Translations under genes and position numbers: made by a program
Part shown: positions 51,706 through 61,425 of the stretch, piece by piece
How positions within the stretch are numbered: the stretch's first letter is position 1
Layout: each line of letters begins with the position of its first letter
The notes under the pieces: generated by a model
Databases searched by the model: none
What the model was told of the DNA's origin: nothing
The model's input: only the letters and a program-made list of their open reading frames with translations
Assembly (NCBI RefSeq): GCF_016654015.1
Contig: NZ_JAEPWM010000001.1
Location: 372,001 to 436,000 of the forward strand
Length of the DNA stretch: 64,000 nt
Source: Ramlibacter ginsenosidimutans
GTDB lineage: Bacteria > Pseudomonadota > Gammaproteobacteria > Burkholderiales > Burkholderiaceae_C
Reading direction: 5' to 3'

Positions 51706-53979
51706 TCAGGTGAACGGGTGGAGGAAGAAAGACGGGCCGCGGCGCCGGCCCTGCGCCGCGGCCTGGCGAAACGCGGCCAGGCCGGCCGGCTGCATGCCGT
51801 ACTGGAACCAGATCGGGATGAGGCCGGTCACGACGGCGCGCACGACGCGGATCGGCGTGCGCCCCTGGTCGAGCGCCGCGCCCGCCGGCGTGAGGTCGAA
51901 CGCATGCAGCTCGTGGCCCCGCGCGGCCAGCAGCGAGCACAGCGCAGGCCAGTGCTTGCAGGCACCCGTGAACGCGCCGGCCCATGCCAGCGCAGCGGCG
52001 GTGGCAGCGTAGAAATCGGAACGGCGGAAGCTGCGTGCCGCCTGGTAGTACCGGTGCACATCCGAGGGGGAACGCACCTGCGAGGCCGGCATCGCCGCCG
52101 GCCTGTGCGCACCGGCGTGGGCTGCGCGGCCTTCGGCCTCGTCCAGCGCCTTGTGGAGCGCCGCTTCGGCGCAGAAATCGGCCGCCGCCGTGATGGCGGT
52201 CAGCGGCGGGTTCATGCGCTGCAGGAACACCGAGCAGATCGGCACCCAGCCCGCGCCGATCGCCGCCACCGAAACGCGGAAGCCGGCGCTTTGGAGGTCC
52301 GCGATGCGCCGCTGCGCCGCCTCGGGCAGGCTGGTGATGGTGAGGGCAGGCGCCGACTGGCCGGAGAGCCAGTGGCGCAGGAAGGCATCGCGCTCGAGCA
52401 ACTCCAGCGTGCCGCGCGCCAGCGCGCCCTCTGCATCCGGCCAGGCGGCCACGCCGGAGGTGCTCGCGTTCGCGCAGGCCTGCTGCCGTGCCCATTGCGG
52501 CAGGCTGGCGGCCGGGTGCAGGCACTCCGCCGGGAGATGGACCGCGCGCCCGCTGTCGGCGTGCACGCCCGCGCGCCAGAGATAGTCCCTTGCCGGCGAG
52601 AACGCTTGCAGGCCGAAGCCGGGCTGCGCGTACTGCCGCTGCGAGTACGCGCAGAACGCCTGCGGGTCGAGCGCGCCCGGGACATCGACCAGGGCCGCGC
52701 GCCGGCACGCCCCCAGCGTGCGCCAGCCCAGTCGCTCCCACGCTTCGGCTTCGGCCTTGCGCATCGCGAGCACCGGGTCGGCGGCGCGACCGAGCCCCGC
52801 CGTACCCGGTTGCTCGATCCACGATGCCGTGAACGCGAACGTGGGTGCCGCTTCGTGTGCACGCGGCAGCGGCGCGCGCCCGATTCGCAGCGCGGTGGCC
52901 CCCGCCGCGGCATCGAGATCGCGTGGATCCGGCGGCATGCCCAGCAGCAGCGAGGGCATCACCAGCCAGAGCGGTCGCCGGACGGCTGGCGCATCGTCCG
53001 GTGCGCGCAGCGTCTGCGCCAGTGCGGCCAGCGCCGGCCGCGCGGCCGTGTCGCCGCGCACCACCATGGCAACGCCCTGGGCCGCGGCCATCAGTTGCGC
53101 GTTCTGCAAGGCCTGTCCGGCCTCGACGTGCGCGAAGATCGTCGCGCGGTCGCCGTACTTGCGCGCGGGCACGGCGACGTCGTGCACCGGCACGACCAGC
53201 GCGGAGGCGAACTGCAGCGCGCGCGGGTCGCCGAGCAGGCGCCATGCGTCCTGCCACGCACCGGGCTGCGCTTCGAAGCTGGCGCCGCCTTCCTCGTGGA
53301 AGCGCGCTTCATGCACGCCGGCGGCGAGCGGCGGTGACTCGCCCTCCCCCGGCAATGCACGCAGCACGAACACGAACCAGCGCACGCTGTGCATGTTGCC
53401 GCCCGAGGCGATCGTGCGGTGCCATCGCACCGCATCGCCGGCCGCGCGCCGGGAGACGCCGTGCGCAGCCCACAGGATGGCCGCGAGGACAGCGGACGAA
53501 AACGGCGCGTCCGCGAAGGTGCGGACGCTCTCGCGCCCGGCCAGCAGTTGCGCCAGCGCACGGGATGCAGGCGAGTGCGCCGCATGACCGCGCCCGGGCC
53601 GCAGGCGCGCATGGGCAAGCGCGGGCAGGCGCGCCAATTCCCCGGTCGCCGTGATCGGCACGTGCAGGCCCGGCAGGTCGCCGAGTTCCGACCAGTTCGC
53701 CAGCGCCTCGCCGGCCTCGACGATCGCGCCCTCGGCGCACAGGTCCGAAAGGAAACCTTCGATGGCCACCGGCTCCCACTGGCGACCGAGCTGCGCGGCC
53801 ACTTCCTTCCAGCGCAGGCGGCCGTCGCACAGTTCCAGCACGCGCGCCAGCAAACCGGCGGGTGCCGTCACGCGCAATTCGCGCCTCGGCAACTCGCACA
53901 CGAGTCCGTCGCGCCGGACCAGCCAACGGCCGAAGGCCAGCGGAAATTCCGCGCTGCGGGGCACCGGTGCCGTGCGCAT
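51706..53979 (-). CDS. Fused RRE-SagB dehydrogenase-YcaO cyclodehydratase (TOMM maturase)
   Basis: A 757-residue three-part protein. Residues 10-90 resemble a PqqD-like RiPP recognition element (ARVLELCDGRLRWKEVAAQL). Residues 140-350 are a nitroreductase/SagB-type FMN dehydrogenase (SGGNMHSVRWFVFVL, KYGDRATIFAHVEAGQALQNAQLMAAAQG). Residues 395-757 are YcaO: RKAEAEAWERLGW, GALARGTLELLERDAFLRHW, a late DEAEGR zone and the C-terminal HPFT. YcaO uses ATP to cyclise Cys/Ser/Thr side chains or amidate/thioamidate a backbone; SagB oxidises azolines to azoles. The ATG at 53979 lies 4 bp after the ATP-grasp stop. Confidence 0.85.
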   Translation of the reverse strand: MRTAPVPRSAEFPLAFGRWLVRRDGLVCELPRRELRVTAPAGLLARVLELCDGRLRWKEVAAQLGRQWEPVAIEGFLSDLCAEGAIVEAGEALANWSELGDLPGLHVPITATGELARLPALAHARLRPGRGHAAHSPASRALAQLLAGRESVRTFADAPFSSAVLAAILWAAHGVSRRAAGDAVRWHRTIASGGNMHSVRWFVFVLRALPGEGESPPLAAGVHEARFHEEGGASFEAQPGAWQDAWRLLGDPRALQFASALVVPVHDVAVPARKYGDRATIFAHVEAGQALQNAQLMAAAQGVAMVVRGDTAARPALAALAQTLRAPDDAPAVRRPLWLVMPSLLLGMPPDPRDLDAAAGATALRIGRAPLPRAHEAAPTFAFTASWIEQPGTAGLGRAADPVLAMRKAEAEAWERLGWRTLGACRRAALVDVPGALDPQAFCAYSQRQYAQPGFGLQAFSPARDYLWRAGVHADSGRAVHLPAECLHPAASLPQWARQQACANASTSGVAAWPDAEGALARGTLELLERDAFLRHWLSGQSAPALTITSLPEAAQRRIADLQSAGFRVSVAAIGAGWVPICSVFLQRMNPPLTAITAAADFCAEAALHKALDEAEGRAAHAGAHRPAAMPASQVRSPSDVHRYYQAARSFRRSDFYAATAAALAWAGAFTGACKHWPALCSLLAARGHELHAFDLTPAGAALDQGRTPIRVVRAVVTGLIPIWFQYGMQPAGLAAFRQAAAQGRRRGPSFFLHPFT

Positions 53980-53983
53980 GGCC

Positions 53984-54988
53984 TCAGGCCCTGGGGGGGC
54001 CGAACAGGGTGGAGAAGATGTGCGCATAGCCGTCCGGCGGCAGCGTGGGATTGCTGTTCACCTCCAGCCACCAGACCTGGCCTTGCGCATCCAGCACGCC
54101 ATCCACGGCGAACAGCACCGGCGCCGGGAAGCGCTTCTGCAATTCCTGCGCCACGGCCGCGCCGACCCGGTCGACGTCGGCACGCGCGCGCGTCGGCAGG
54201 GCATCGAGGATGCTGTCGGAGTGCGGATTGAGGCTGTCTCCCGCATAAGTGCGCCCATAACGGAAATCGAGCCACACCGCCCGCTCCGCGGCCGGCACCG
54301 CGTCGAGCGACAAGTGCTGGAACGCGAGCGCATCTTCGAGGAAGGGCTGCTCGGGCGAGCCGAGCCAATCGGCTGCAGCCGGCCCGAGACGCTCGTGCAG
54401 CAGCGCGCGGACGGACGACGTGCCATCGCCGCGCAGGCAGGGCCAGGCCTGGCGGTGCGCGAAGAAGGCTTCGCTGCCCCAGAACCATGCCTTCAGCGCG
54501 TCGCCTTCCACGAACTCCTCGGCGAACACCGGCGTGGCCGCACCCGGCCCTGCCGCAGGCGCCGGCGGCATCCGGCCGGGGGCGGAGCCGGATCGATACG
54601 GACCGGTGATCTCGTAGCCGAACGAGCCGGTCGCGGACTTCAGGATGTAGTCGCCGCGCGGCGCATCGGCCGGCCAGCGGGCGGGCACCTTGAGGCCCGC
54701 TGCCGCGGCGAAGGACTTGAACGCCAGCTTGTCGTCCGAGAGCTCGTAGCGCACGATGCCGTAGGGCAACCAGCCGATGAAGCCCATGGCGTAGTCCACG
54801 AGTTCGTGCGTGTGGAACAGGCGTCCTTCGCGGCGGGCGAGGAAACGCGGGTGGAAGCGGAAGAAGCGATTGCGGCAACGCACCTCGAGCTCGCAGTTGC
54901 GCAGGTCCAGGCTCGCCTCGGCGCCTTCGGCGTCGGCCCAGGCCTTGACCGCGCGCATGTGGTTCAGCGTGATGGCGATATACGACAT
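53984..54988 (-). CDS. ATP-grasp family protein, RiPP cluster
   Basis: A 334-residue protein. [16 protein letters not shown] fits an ATP-grasp nucleotide loop, and [14 protein letters not shown] holds the ExNxNP metal-binding site of ATP-grasp ligases. The preceding [19 protein letters not shown] is the usual lead-in helix. Such ligases form peptide or ester bonds and appear in graspetide and pearlin-type pathways. The ATG at 54988 ([11 protein letters not shown]) is preferred; upstream frame lies in the divergent ttcA promoter. It is the first gene of the tight four-gene operon. Confidence 0.82.
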   Translation of the reverse strand: MSYIAITLNHMRAVKAWADAEGAEASLDLRNCELEVRCRNRFFRFHPRFLARREGRLFHTHELVDYAMGFIGWLPYGIVRYELSDDKLAFKSFAAAAGLKVPARWPADAPRGDYILKSATGSFGYEITGPYRSGSAPGRMPPAPAAGPGAATPVFAEEFVEGDALKAWFWGSEAFFAHRQAWPCLRGDGTSSVRALLHERLGPAAADWLGSPEQPFLEDALAFQHLSLDAVPAAERAVWLDFRYGRTYAGDSLNPHSDSILDALPTRARADVDRVGAAVAQELQKRFPAPVLFAVDGVLDAQGQVWWLEVNSNPTLPPDGYAHIFSTLFGPPRA

Positions 54989-55151
54989 GGCGGCGGGCGG
55001 CGCACGACTCCAGCGGGAACGGGCGCCGATCTTCATCCGGCGTGCTGCGGGCGTCATCGGAAAAAAGGCACGCCGTTTCTGTGCGCCCCCCGCGAATGGC
55101 GGATCGCCACCCGGTCGGGACGCGAAACCGCCGTGGTGCGAAAATGCGGCC
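54989..55151. promoter_or_regulatory. Divergent promoter region, RiPP operon and ttcA
   Basis: The 163 bp between the ATP-grasp and ttcA starts carry no gene. It must hold promoters for both. No clear operator was seen. Confidence 0.4.
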
Positions 55152-56072
55152 ATGAGCGCCGTCTGGATCGAGCAGGACCCCACCCCCGCGAGCAGCGATC
55201 GCCGCATCGAGCGTGAGAACCACAAGCTCGAGAAGCGGCTGTGCCGCCTCGTCGGCCAGGCGATCGGCGACTACAACATGATCGAGCAGGGCGACAAGGT
55301 GATGGTCTGCCTGTCCGGCGGCAAGGACAGCTACGCCTTGCTCGACGTCCTGCTGAAGCTGCAGCGGCGGGCGCCGGTCGATTTCGAGATCGTCGCCGTG
55401 AACCTGGACCAGAAGCAGCCGGGCTTTCCGGCGCACGTGCTGCCCGACTACCTGAAGGCGCTGGGCGTGTCCTTCCACATCGAGGAGCAGGACACCTACT
55501 CCATCGTCAAGGACAAGATCCCCGAAGGCAAGACGATGTGCAGCCTGTGCAGCCGGCTGCGCCGCGGCATCCTCTATCGGGTGGCCGACGAACTCGGCGC
55601 CACGAAGATCGCCCTGGGCCACCACCGCGACGACATGCTGCAGACGCTGTTCCTCAACATGTTCTTCGGCGGCAAGCTCAAGGGCATGCCGCCCAAGCTG
55701 GTGTCCGACGACGGCAGGCACATGGTGATCCGCCCGCTCGCCTACGTGAACGAGACGGACCTGGTGCGCTGGGCCGAGGTGCAGGCCTTTCCCATCATCC
55801 CGTGCACGCTGTGCGGCAGCCAGGAAAACCTGCAGCGCAAGCAGGTCGGCGCGATGCTGAAGGACTGGGAGCGCCGGTTCCCCGGGCGACTCGACAACAT
55901 GCTGCATGCGTTACAGAACGTCGTGCCGTCCCACCTGGCGGATGCATCCTTGTACGATTTCAAGGGACTGGCCGCGCACGGGGAGCCCGATCCGCAAGGC
56001 GACCGGGCCTTCGATCCCGAGGACCTCCCCGCCGATGCCGCGCTGCCGGCCCTGCAAATCATCCGCATGTGA
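55152..56072 (+). CDS. ttcA: tRNA 2-thiocytidine(32) synthetase
   Basis: A 306-residue PP-loop ATPase: SGGKDS at residues 55-60, C130/C133 (MCSLCSR) and C218/C221 (CTLCGSQ) for the [4Fe-4S] cluster, and GHHRDD. It thiolates cytidine 32 of certain tRNAs. Start fixed by family N-terminus ([20 protein letters not shown]). Not functionally linked to the divergent RiPP genes. Confidence 0.95.
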   Translation: MSAVWIEQDPTPASSDRRIERENHKLEKRLCRLVGQAIGDYNMIEQGDKVMVCLSGGKDSYALLDVLLKLQRRAPVDFEIVAVNLDQKQPGFPAHVLPDYLKALGVSFHIEEQDTYSIVKDKIPEGKTMCSLCSRLRRGILYRVADELGATKIALGHHRDDMLQTLFLNMFFGGKLKGMPPKLVSDDGRHMVIRPLAYVNETDLVRWAEVQAFPIIPCTLCGSQENLQRKQVGAMLKDWERRFPGRLDNMLHALQNVVPSHLADASLYDFKGLAAHGEPDPQGDRAFDPEDLPADAALPALQIIRM

Positions 56073-56108
56073 CGGCAGGCGCAGCGCGCCTGGTTGGGAG
56101 CTTGTTCG

Positions 56109-56705
56109 ATGCCGCGTCCGATCCGCTACCTGTTCGCCGCAGTGGCCGCCGTGCTCCTGCTCTCCGGTTGCGCGAACACCTACCTGCTGGAAAACCAGGT
56201 CCAGTCCTTCTCCCAGATCGCCACGCTGCCGGCGCAGCCCACCTACCGGTTCGAGCGCTCGCTGTCACAGCAGGCCGACCCCACCCAGCAAGCCCTGGAA
56301 GCACTGGCCGACACCGCGCTGCACGCGGCCGGCCTGCGGCGTGACGACGCCGCCCCGCACTTCGCCGTGCAGGTGGGCGCGCATACGGAGCAGGTGCTCT
56401 CGCCCTATGCCGATCCCTACTGGGGGCCGGGCGGCTGGAGCCTGGGCTTCGGCGGCCATCATGGCGCCATCGGCTTCGGCGGTCCCTGGCCGATGATGGA
56501 CTCGTACTGGTTCCGCCGCGAGGTGAGCGTGCTGATCCGGGAGCTGCCTTCCAACCGGCTGGTCTACGAGACGCATGCCGTCAGCGACGGGCCGCTCCTG
56601 GACAACCGCGTCGTGCTGCCCGCCATGTTCGACGCCGCGCTGCAGGGCTTCCCGCATCCGCCGCCCGGCCCGCGCCGCGTCGACATCCAGCTGGGTGCGC
56701 GCTAG
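56109..56705 (+). CDS. DUF4136-like lipoprotein
   Basis: A 198-residue protein with signal YLFAAVAAVLLLSGC (lipobox LSGC) and a DUF4136-like body (YRFERSLSQQ, then Gly/Trp/His-rich DPYWGPGGWSLGFGGHH). The start at 56109 has GGGAG eight bases upstream. Function unknown; probably outer-membrane associated. Lies 36 bp after ttcA. Confidence 0.8.
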   Translation: MPRPIRYLFAAVAAVLLLSGCANTYLLENQVQSFSQIATLPAQPTYRFERSLSQQADPTQQALEALADTALHAAGLRRDDAAPHFAVQVGAHTEQVLSPYADPYWGPGGWSLGFGGHHGAIGFGGPWPMMDSYWFRREVSVLIRELPSNRLVYETHAVSDGPLLDNRVVLPAMFDAALQGFPHPPPGPRRVDIQLGAR

Positions 56706-56761
56706 CAGTCTGCGGCGGCCTCGATTTGGGTCCCGGCCGGGCCGTCCCTACAATGAGCCGC

Positions 56762-57406
56762 ATGGAAGCCACGCGCATCATCGCCGTACGGCACGGAGAG
56801 ACGTCCTGGAACGTGGACTCCCGCATCCAGGGCCAGCTCGATGTGCAGCTCAACGACACCGGGCGGTGGCAGGCGCGCCGCGTGGGCCATGCCCTGGCGA
56901 CGGAGCAGCTGGGCGCCGTCTACTCCAGTGACCTGCGCCGGGCGCACGAGACGGCGCGGGCCATCGCCGATGCCGCCGGCATCCCGGTGGTCGCCCACCC
57001 GGGCCTGCGCGAGCGGCGCTTCGGCATGTTCGAGGGCAGGACCTTCGACGAGATCCAGCGCAACTGGCCCGACCACGCGCAGAACTGGAAGAAACGCATT
57101 CCCGAATGGCAGCCGCCCGACGGCGGCGAATCGCTGCTGGAACTGCGCGAGCGCGTGCACCGTACCGTGCAGGACCTGGCGTCGCGCCACTGCGGCGAGC
57201 AGATCGCCGTGGTCGCGCACGGCGGCGTGCTCGACACCCTGTACCGCATCGCCACCGGCCAGGAAGTGAACTCGCCGCGCACCTGGCAGCTGCCCAATGG
57301 CGCGATCAACCGGTTGCTGTGGACGCCCGAGGGCTTCACGCTCGTGGGCTGGTCGGACACACAGCACCTGGAACATGCACCCTTCGACGAAAACACCTCT
57401 TTCTGA
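56762..57406 (+). CDS. Histidine phosphatase superfamily protein (phosphoglycerate mutase-like)
   Basis: A 214-residue protein with the phosphohistidine RHGET motif (IIAVRHGETSWN), SSDLRRAHETA, the second Arg/His in RERRFGMFEG, and HGGVLD late. These acid phosphatase-like enzymes dephosphorylate small metabolites; GpmB-like or CobC-like roles are possible. TACAAT at 56749-56754 sits just before the ATG at 56762, which would make the mRNA leaderless; ATG 56753 overlaps that box and is less likely. It overlaps the next gene by 32 bp. Confidence 0.88.
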   Translation: MEATRIIAVRHGETSWNVDSRIQGQLDVQLNDTGRWQARRVGHALATEQLGAVYSSDLRRAHETARAIADAAGIPVVAHPGLRERRFGMFEGRTFDEIQRNWPDHAQNWKKRIPEWQPPDGGESLLELRERVHRTVQDLASRHCGEQIAVVAHGGVLDTLYRIATGQEVNSPRTWQLPNGAINRLLWTPEGFTLVGWSDTQHLEHAPFDENTSF

Positions 57407-58568
57407 AGACCTGAAGCGGCTGGTCGGCCAGCCAGTCGCGGCGATCGATACGCCTTCGCTGGTGATCGACCTCGACGCCATGCAGCGCAACCTCAGCCGC
57501 ATGGCGGAGTTCGCGCGCAAGCACGACATCCGCTGGCGTCCGCACGCCAAGATGCACAAGAGCGCCGCCATCGCGCGCCTGCAGCAGCAGGCGGGCGCCA
57601 CCGGCGTGTGCGTGCAGAAGACCAGCGAGGCCGAGGCCATGGCGGCCGGCGGCGTGCTCGACATCTACATCAGCAACGAGGTGGTCGCGCCGGCGAAGCT
57701 CGCGCGCGTGGCCGACCTCGCGCACCGGCTGGCGGGCGAAGGCGGCCAGCTCGCCATCGCGGTGGACAGCGCGGAAGGGGTGCGGCGGCTGGCGGACGCC
57801 ATGAACGACCGGCGCCGCGGCGGCCCCGCGGCCGTGATCGACGTGTTCGTGGAGATCGACGTCGGCCAGGGCCGCTGCGGTGTGCGTCCGGGGCGCGCGG
57901 CGGTGGAGCTCGCGCACGAGATCCGCAAGCACCCGGCCCTGCGCTTCGCCGGCCTGCAGGCCTATCACGGCAAGGCGCAACACCTGCGCTCGCCGCAGGC
58001 GCGACGCGAGGCCATCGCCACGGTGCTGCAGGACGTGCAGTTCACGCGCAAGCTGATGGAGCAGGACGGGCTGCAGGTGCCCCTCGTCACCGGGGCAGGC
58101 ACCGGCACCATGCTGTACGAGGCCGCCAGCGGCGTCTACGGCGAACTGCAGGCCGGCTCCTTCCTGTTCATGGACGCGGACTACGCGGCCAACGAGCGCG
58201 ACGCGGCGCAGCCGCAGTTCGAGCACGCCCTGTTCGTGAAGTCGCAGGTCATGAGCTCCGGCCTGCTGCACGCGGTGTGCGACGCGGGCCACAAGAGCCA
58301 CGCCATCGACTCGGGCCTGCCGCGCGTGCTGGCGCTGGAGCCCACCGGCGAGCTGGACTACCTCAATGGCGGCGACGAGCACGGCATCCTGAAGCCCGCG
58401 GGCGGCAACCAGCGCGTGCCGCACCTCGACGACACGGTCTGGCTCATCCCCGGCCACTGCGATCCGACCGTGAACCTGCACCAGCACATGATCGGCGTCA
58501 CCGGAGGATTGGAAAAAGGCCGCGTGGACAAGATCATCCGGGTCGATGCGAGGGGCGCGCTGACCTGA
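57375..58568 (+). CDS. DSD1 family PLP-dependent enzyme (D-threonine aldolase-like)
   Basis: A 397-residue fold-type III PLP enzyme: DTPSLVIDLDAMQRNL with the alanine-racemase-like barrel, RPHAKMHKS with the PLP-binding lysine, and the C-terminal metal site PGHCDPTVN (His/Cys). Members are D-threonine aldolase and D-3-hydroxyaspartate dehydratase. The ATG at 57375 overlaps the phosphatase gene end. Which D-amino acid is used is not visible. Confidence 0.88.
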   Translation: MHPSTKTPLSEDLKRLVGQPVAAIDTPSLVIDLDAMQRNLSRMAEFARKHDIRWRPHAKMHKSAAIARLQQQAGATGVCVQKTSEAEAMAAGGVLDIYISNEVVAPAKLARVADLAHRLAGEGGQLAIAVDSAEGVRRLADAMNDRRRGGPAAVIDVFVEIDVGQGRCGVRPGRAAVELAHEIRKHPALRFAGLQAYHGKAQHLRSPQARREAIATVLQDVQFTRKLMEQDGLQVPLVTGAGTGTMLYEAASGVYGELQAGSFLFMDADYAANERDAAQPQFEHALFVKSQVMSSGLLHAVCDAGHKSHAIDSGLPRVLALEPTGELDYLNGGDEHGILKPAGGNQRVPHLDDTVWLIPGHCDPTVNLHQHMIGVTGGLEKGRVDKIIRVDARGALT

Positions 58569-58587
58569 GCTGCGCCAGAATCGGGGC

Positions 58588-60354
58588 ATGCAGCTGAGCC
58601 CCAGCCAGGTCATCGTCCTCGCCACGCCCGTCTTCCTGCTGTCCATAGGCATCGAGGCGGCGTGGGGCCGTTGGCGTGGCCGCAATACGTACCGCCTGAA
58701 CGACGCGATCAACAGCCTCTCGCTCGGCGTGCTGAGCCAGGTGAGCGCCGTGCTGACGCGCCTGTTCCGCATCGGCATCTACACCGCGGTGTTCTCGTGG
58801 GTCTCGCTCTGGCACGCCGACGCGTTCTGGACTTCGCTGCCCGGCTGGCTGCTGGCTCTGCTGTTCTACGACTTCTGCTACTACTGGCTGCACCGTGCGG
58901 GGCACGAAGTCGCGGTGTTCTGGGCGGCCCACGTCGTGCACCACCAGAGCCAGGACTACAACCTCTCCACCGCCTTGCGCCAGACCAGTACGGGCGCGCT
59001 GCTCGGATGGATCTTCTACCTGCCCATGGCCGTCGCGGGCGTGCCGCCGCTGGTGTTCGGCGTGGTGGCGCTGGTGGACCTGCTGTACCAGTTCTGGGTG
59101 CACACCGAGCACGTGGGCAAGCTGGGCTGGTTCGACCGCTGGTTCTGTTCGCCTTCGAACCACCGCGTGCACCACGCCGTGAACGACGGCTACCTCGATC
59201 GCAACTACGGCGGCGTGCTGATCGTCTGGGACCGCCTGTTCGGCAGCTTCACCGAAGAGGGTGAGCCCTGCGTCTACGGGACGCGCGCGCCGCTGGAGAG
59301 CTGGGACCCGCTCTGGTCGAACTTCGAGGTGTACTGGGCGCTCGCCAGGGACAGCTGGCACGCGCGCTCCTGGGCCGACAAGCTGCGGGTGTGGTTCAAG
59401 CCGCCGGGTTGGCGGCCGGCCGACGTCGCGCAGCGCTTTCCCAAGCCCGCCTTTTCCATGGCAGCGGTCCGCCGCTACCACCCGCCGATGACGCCGGCGC
59501 TGGCGTGGTTCGCGTGCGTGCAGTTCGTCGTGCTGCTGGCCGCTGCACTGGTGTTCCTCTGGCAGGCGGACCAGGCGCCGGTCGCCGATCTCGCGGTGTG
59601 GCTCGCGGTGCTCGCCGCATCGCTGTGGGCGGTCGGTGCGTCCATGCAGGGACGCATGGGGATGCTCGACGTGCTGCTGGTGGAAGCCGCCGCGCTCGCC
59701 ACGGCCACCTCCGTCCAGGGTTGGGTGGCGGCGCACCAGGTGTTCAAGCCGCTGGCGCTGCTGCTCGCGATCGCGGTGGTGGCCACGCGCAGCGGCTGGA
59801 TGCGGCAGCAGCGCGCCTTCGACCTCAAGCTGTCGGCGGCGCTGCTGCTTTGCCTGACGGGTGATGTGCTGCTGATGCGGCCCGGGCTCTTCATCCCGGG
59901 CCTGGTCGCCTTCCTGCTCGCGCACCTGTGCTACCTGGCCTTGTTCCGTCAGGGCGTGCGGTGGTTCGCCAGCCGCACCGCGCTGGCCTGCACCCTGGGC
60001 GCGGCGGTCGCGATGTACGCGGCGCTGTTCCCCTTCCTCGGGCCCGTGCTGAAGGGCGCGGTGGCGGCGTATGCGCTGGTCATCGCGCTGATGGCGGCGC
60101 AGGCCATCGGGCGCGCGACGCTGCTGCGCGATGCGGCGTCGACGGCCGTCGCGATCGGCGCCGTGTTCTTCATGCTGAGCGACGGCCTGCTCGCCATCAA
60201 CCGCTTCGCGCACCCGCTGCCGATGGCGCAGTTCTGGGTGCTCGCCACCTATTACGCCGCGCAGGTGCTGATCGTGCGCAACGCGCGCCCCGTCGGCCCG
60301 GTCGCTCTCTCCGGCTTGCGTTCCATGCCCGAGGCTGCGGCGGTGGCTTCATGA
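58588..60354 (+). CDS. Fusion of sterol desaturase/fatty acid hydroxylase and YhhN (lysoplasmalogenase-like) domains
   Basis: A 588-residue membrane protein. The first 330 or so residues are a diiron fatty acid hydroxylase: H102-H106 (HRAGH), H115-H119 (HVVHH), H172 (HTEH) and H192-H196 (HRVHH), the eight-histidine pattern also found in alkylglycerol monooxygenase. Residues about 395-575 have seven or eight hydrophobic helices with YhhN/TMEM86 features (LTGDVLLM, FLLAHLCYLALF, MLSDGLLAINRF). Both parts point to ether-lipid breakdown in one polypeptide (inference). The join is in frame with no stop. Confidence 0.85.
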   Translation: MQLSPSQVIVLATPVFLLSIGIEAAWGRWRGRNTYRLNDAINSLSLGVLSQVSAVLTRLFRIGIYTAVFSWVSLWHADAFWTSLPGWLLALLFYDFCYYWLHRAGHEVAVFWAAHVVHHQSQDYNLSTALRQTSTGALLGWIFYLPMAVAGVPPLVFGVVALVDLLYQFWVHTEHVGKLGWFDRWFCSPSNHRVHHAVNDGYLDRNYGGVLIVWDRLFGSFTEEGEPCVYGTRAPLESWDPLWSNFEVYWALARDSWHARSWADKLRVWFKPPGWRPADVAQRFPKPAFSMAAVRRYHPPMTPALAWFACVQFVVLLAAALVFLWQADQAPVADLAVWLAVLAASLWAVGASMQGRMGMLDVLLVEAAALATATSVQGWVAAHQVFKPLALLLAIAVVATRSGWMRQQRAFDLKLSAALLLCLTGDVLLMRPGLFIPGLVAFLLAHLCYLALFRQGVRWFASRTALACTLGAAVAMYAALFPFLGPVLKGAVAAYALVIALMAAQAIGRATLLRDAASTAVAIGAVFFMLSDGLLAINRFAHPLPMAQFWVLATYYAAQVLIVRNARPVGPVALSGLRSMPEAAAVAS

Positions 60355-61340
60355 CAGCGGGCCGCTCCGGGGACCCGGATCCGACGGCTGCGCTGTTGCG
60401 CGTCGCCGCCTGGCTGCAGCAGAAGGACTACGCCTTCACCACGGTCACGCCGGCGACGCATGCGCGCGTGAACGCACGGCCTGCGGCGCAGGTGGCGCGC
60501 ACGCTGCGTGACGTGTTCGGCTGGAGCCGCCCCTTCGCGCCCGCGCTGCTGCCGTCCGACGTGCTCGATGTTCTGCGCGACGCGGGGCTCGTGCAGACCG
60601 CGGCCGACGGCTTGCTGCGCAGTGCCGTGCGGTTCTCCACGTTGTCCGGCCGGCTCTTCGCGCACTCGGCCTACCCGACCGAGCAGGAGGACGCCGTCTT
60701 CTTCGGGCCGGACACTTACCGGTTCGCGCAACTGATCGAAGACGAACTCGCGCGCTCGACCCTGCCGCCGCACGCGCGCATCCTGGACCTCGGTTGCGGA
60801 AGCGGCGCGGGCGGTATCGTGGCGGCGCGGGCCGTGCCGGACGTCCAGCCCGAGCTGGTGCTGTCCGACATCAATCCGCGGGCGCTGCGGTTCGCGGCCG
60901 CGAACGCCGCCCTGGCCGGCTGCGGCCAGGCGCAGCTGGTGCAAAGCGACCTGTATGCCGCGACACCGGGCACGTTCGACCTGGTGCTGGCCAATCCTCC
61001 CTACCTGAACGACGCCGCCGAACGCACGTACCGCCACGGCGGCGGCCGCTTCGGCGAGGCACTGTCCGCACGCATCGTGCGCGAGGGCCTGCCACGGCTG
61101 GCTGCAGGCGGCCGGCTGGTCCTCTACACCGGCGCCGCGATGGTGGACGGCGACGATCCGCTGCTGGCCTTGCTGCGCCCGGACCTCGAGGCTGCGGGCT
61201 GGCCGTGGCGCTATCGCGAGCTCGACCCCGACGTGTTCGGGGAGGAACTGGAGCAGCCCGCCTACGGCGACGCCGAACGCATCGCCGTGGTGGCGCTGGT
61301 CGTGCGCAGGCCGGGTCTCGCCGCAGCGGCATCGTCGTAG
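60351..61340 (+). CDS. Class I SAM-dependent methyltransferase
   Basis: A 329-residue methyltransferase with the SAM motif ILDLGCGSGAGGIVAARAV and the N6-/N5-glutamine type motif LANPPYLND, as in HemK/PrmB/RlmG-like enzymes. An extra N-terminal domain of about 110 residues precedes it. It overlaps the fusion gene by 4 bp (ATGA). Substrate (rRNA, protein or small molecule) not determined. Confidence 0.88.
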   Translation: MTAGRSGDPDPTAALLRVAAWLQQKDYAFTTVTPATHARVNARPAAQVARTLRDVFGWSRPFAPALLPSDVLDVLRDAGLVQTAADGLLRSAVRFSTLSGRLFAHSAYPTEQEDAVFFGPDTYRFAQLIEDELARSTLPPHARILDLGCGSGAGGIVAARAVPDVQPELVLSDINPRALRFAAANAALAGCGQAQLVQSDLYAATPGTFDLVLANPPYLNDAAERTYRHGGGRFGEALSARIVREGLPRLAAGGRLVLYTGAAMVDGDDPLLALLRPDLEAAGWPWRYRELDPDVFGEELEQPAYGDAERIAVVALVVRRPGLAAAASS

Positions 61341-61425
61341 CCCAGCCGCGGCGTAGGAGCGCGCGCACGCAGATGCGCGGGCCGCCCCGATGGGCAGGCG
61401 GAACGTGTCACAGCACAGTGGCCGG

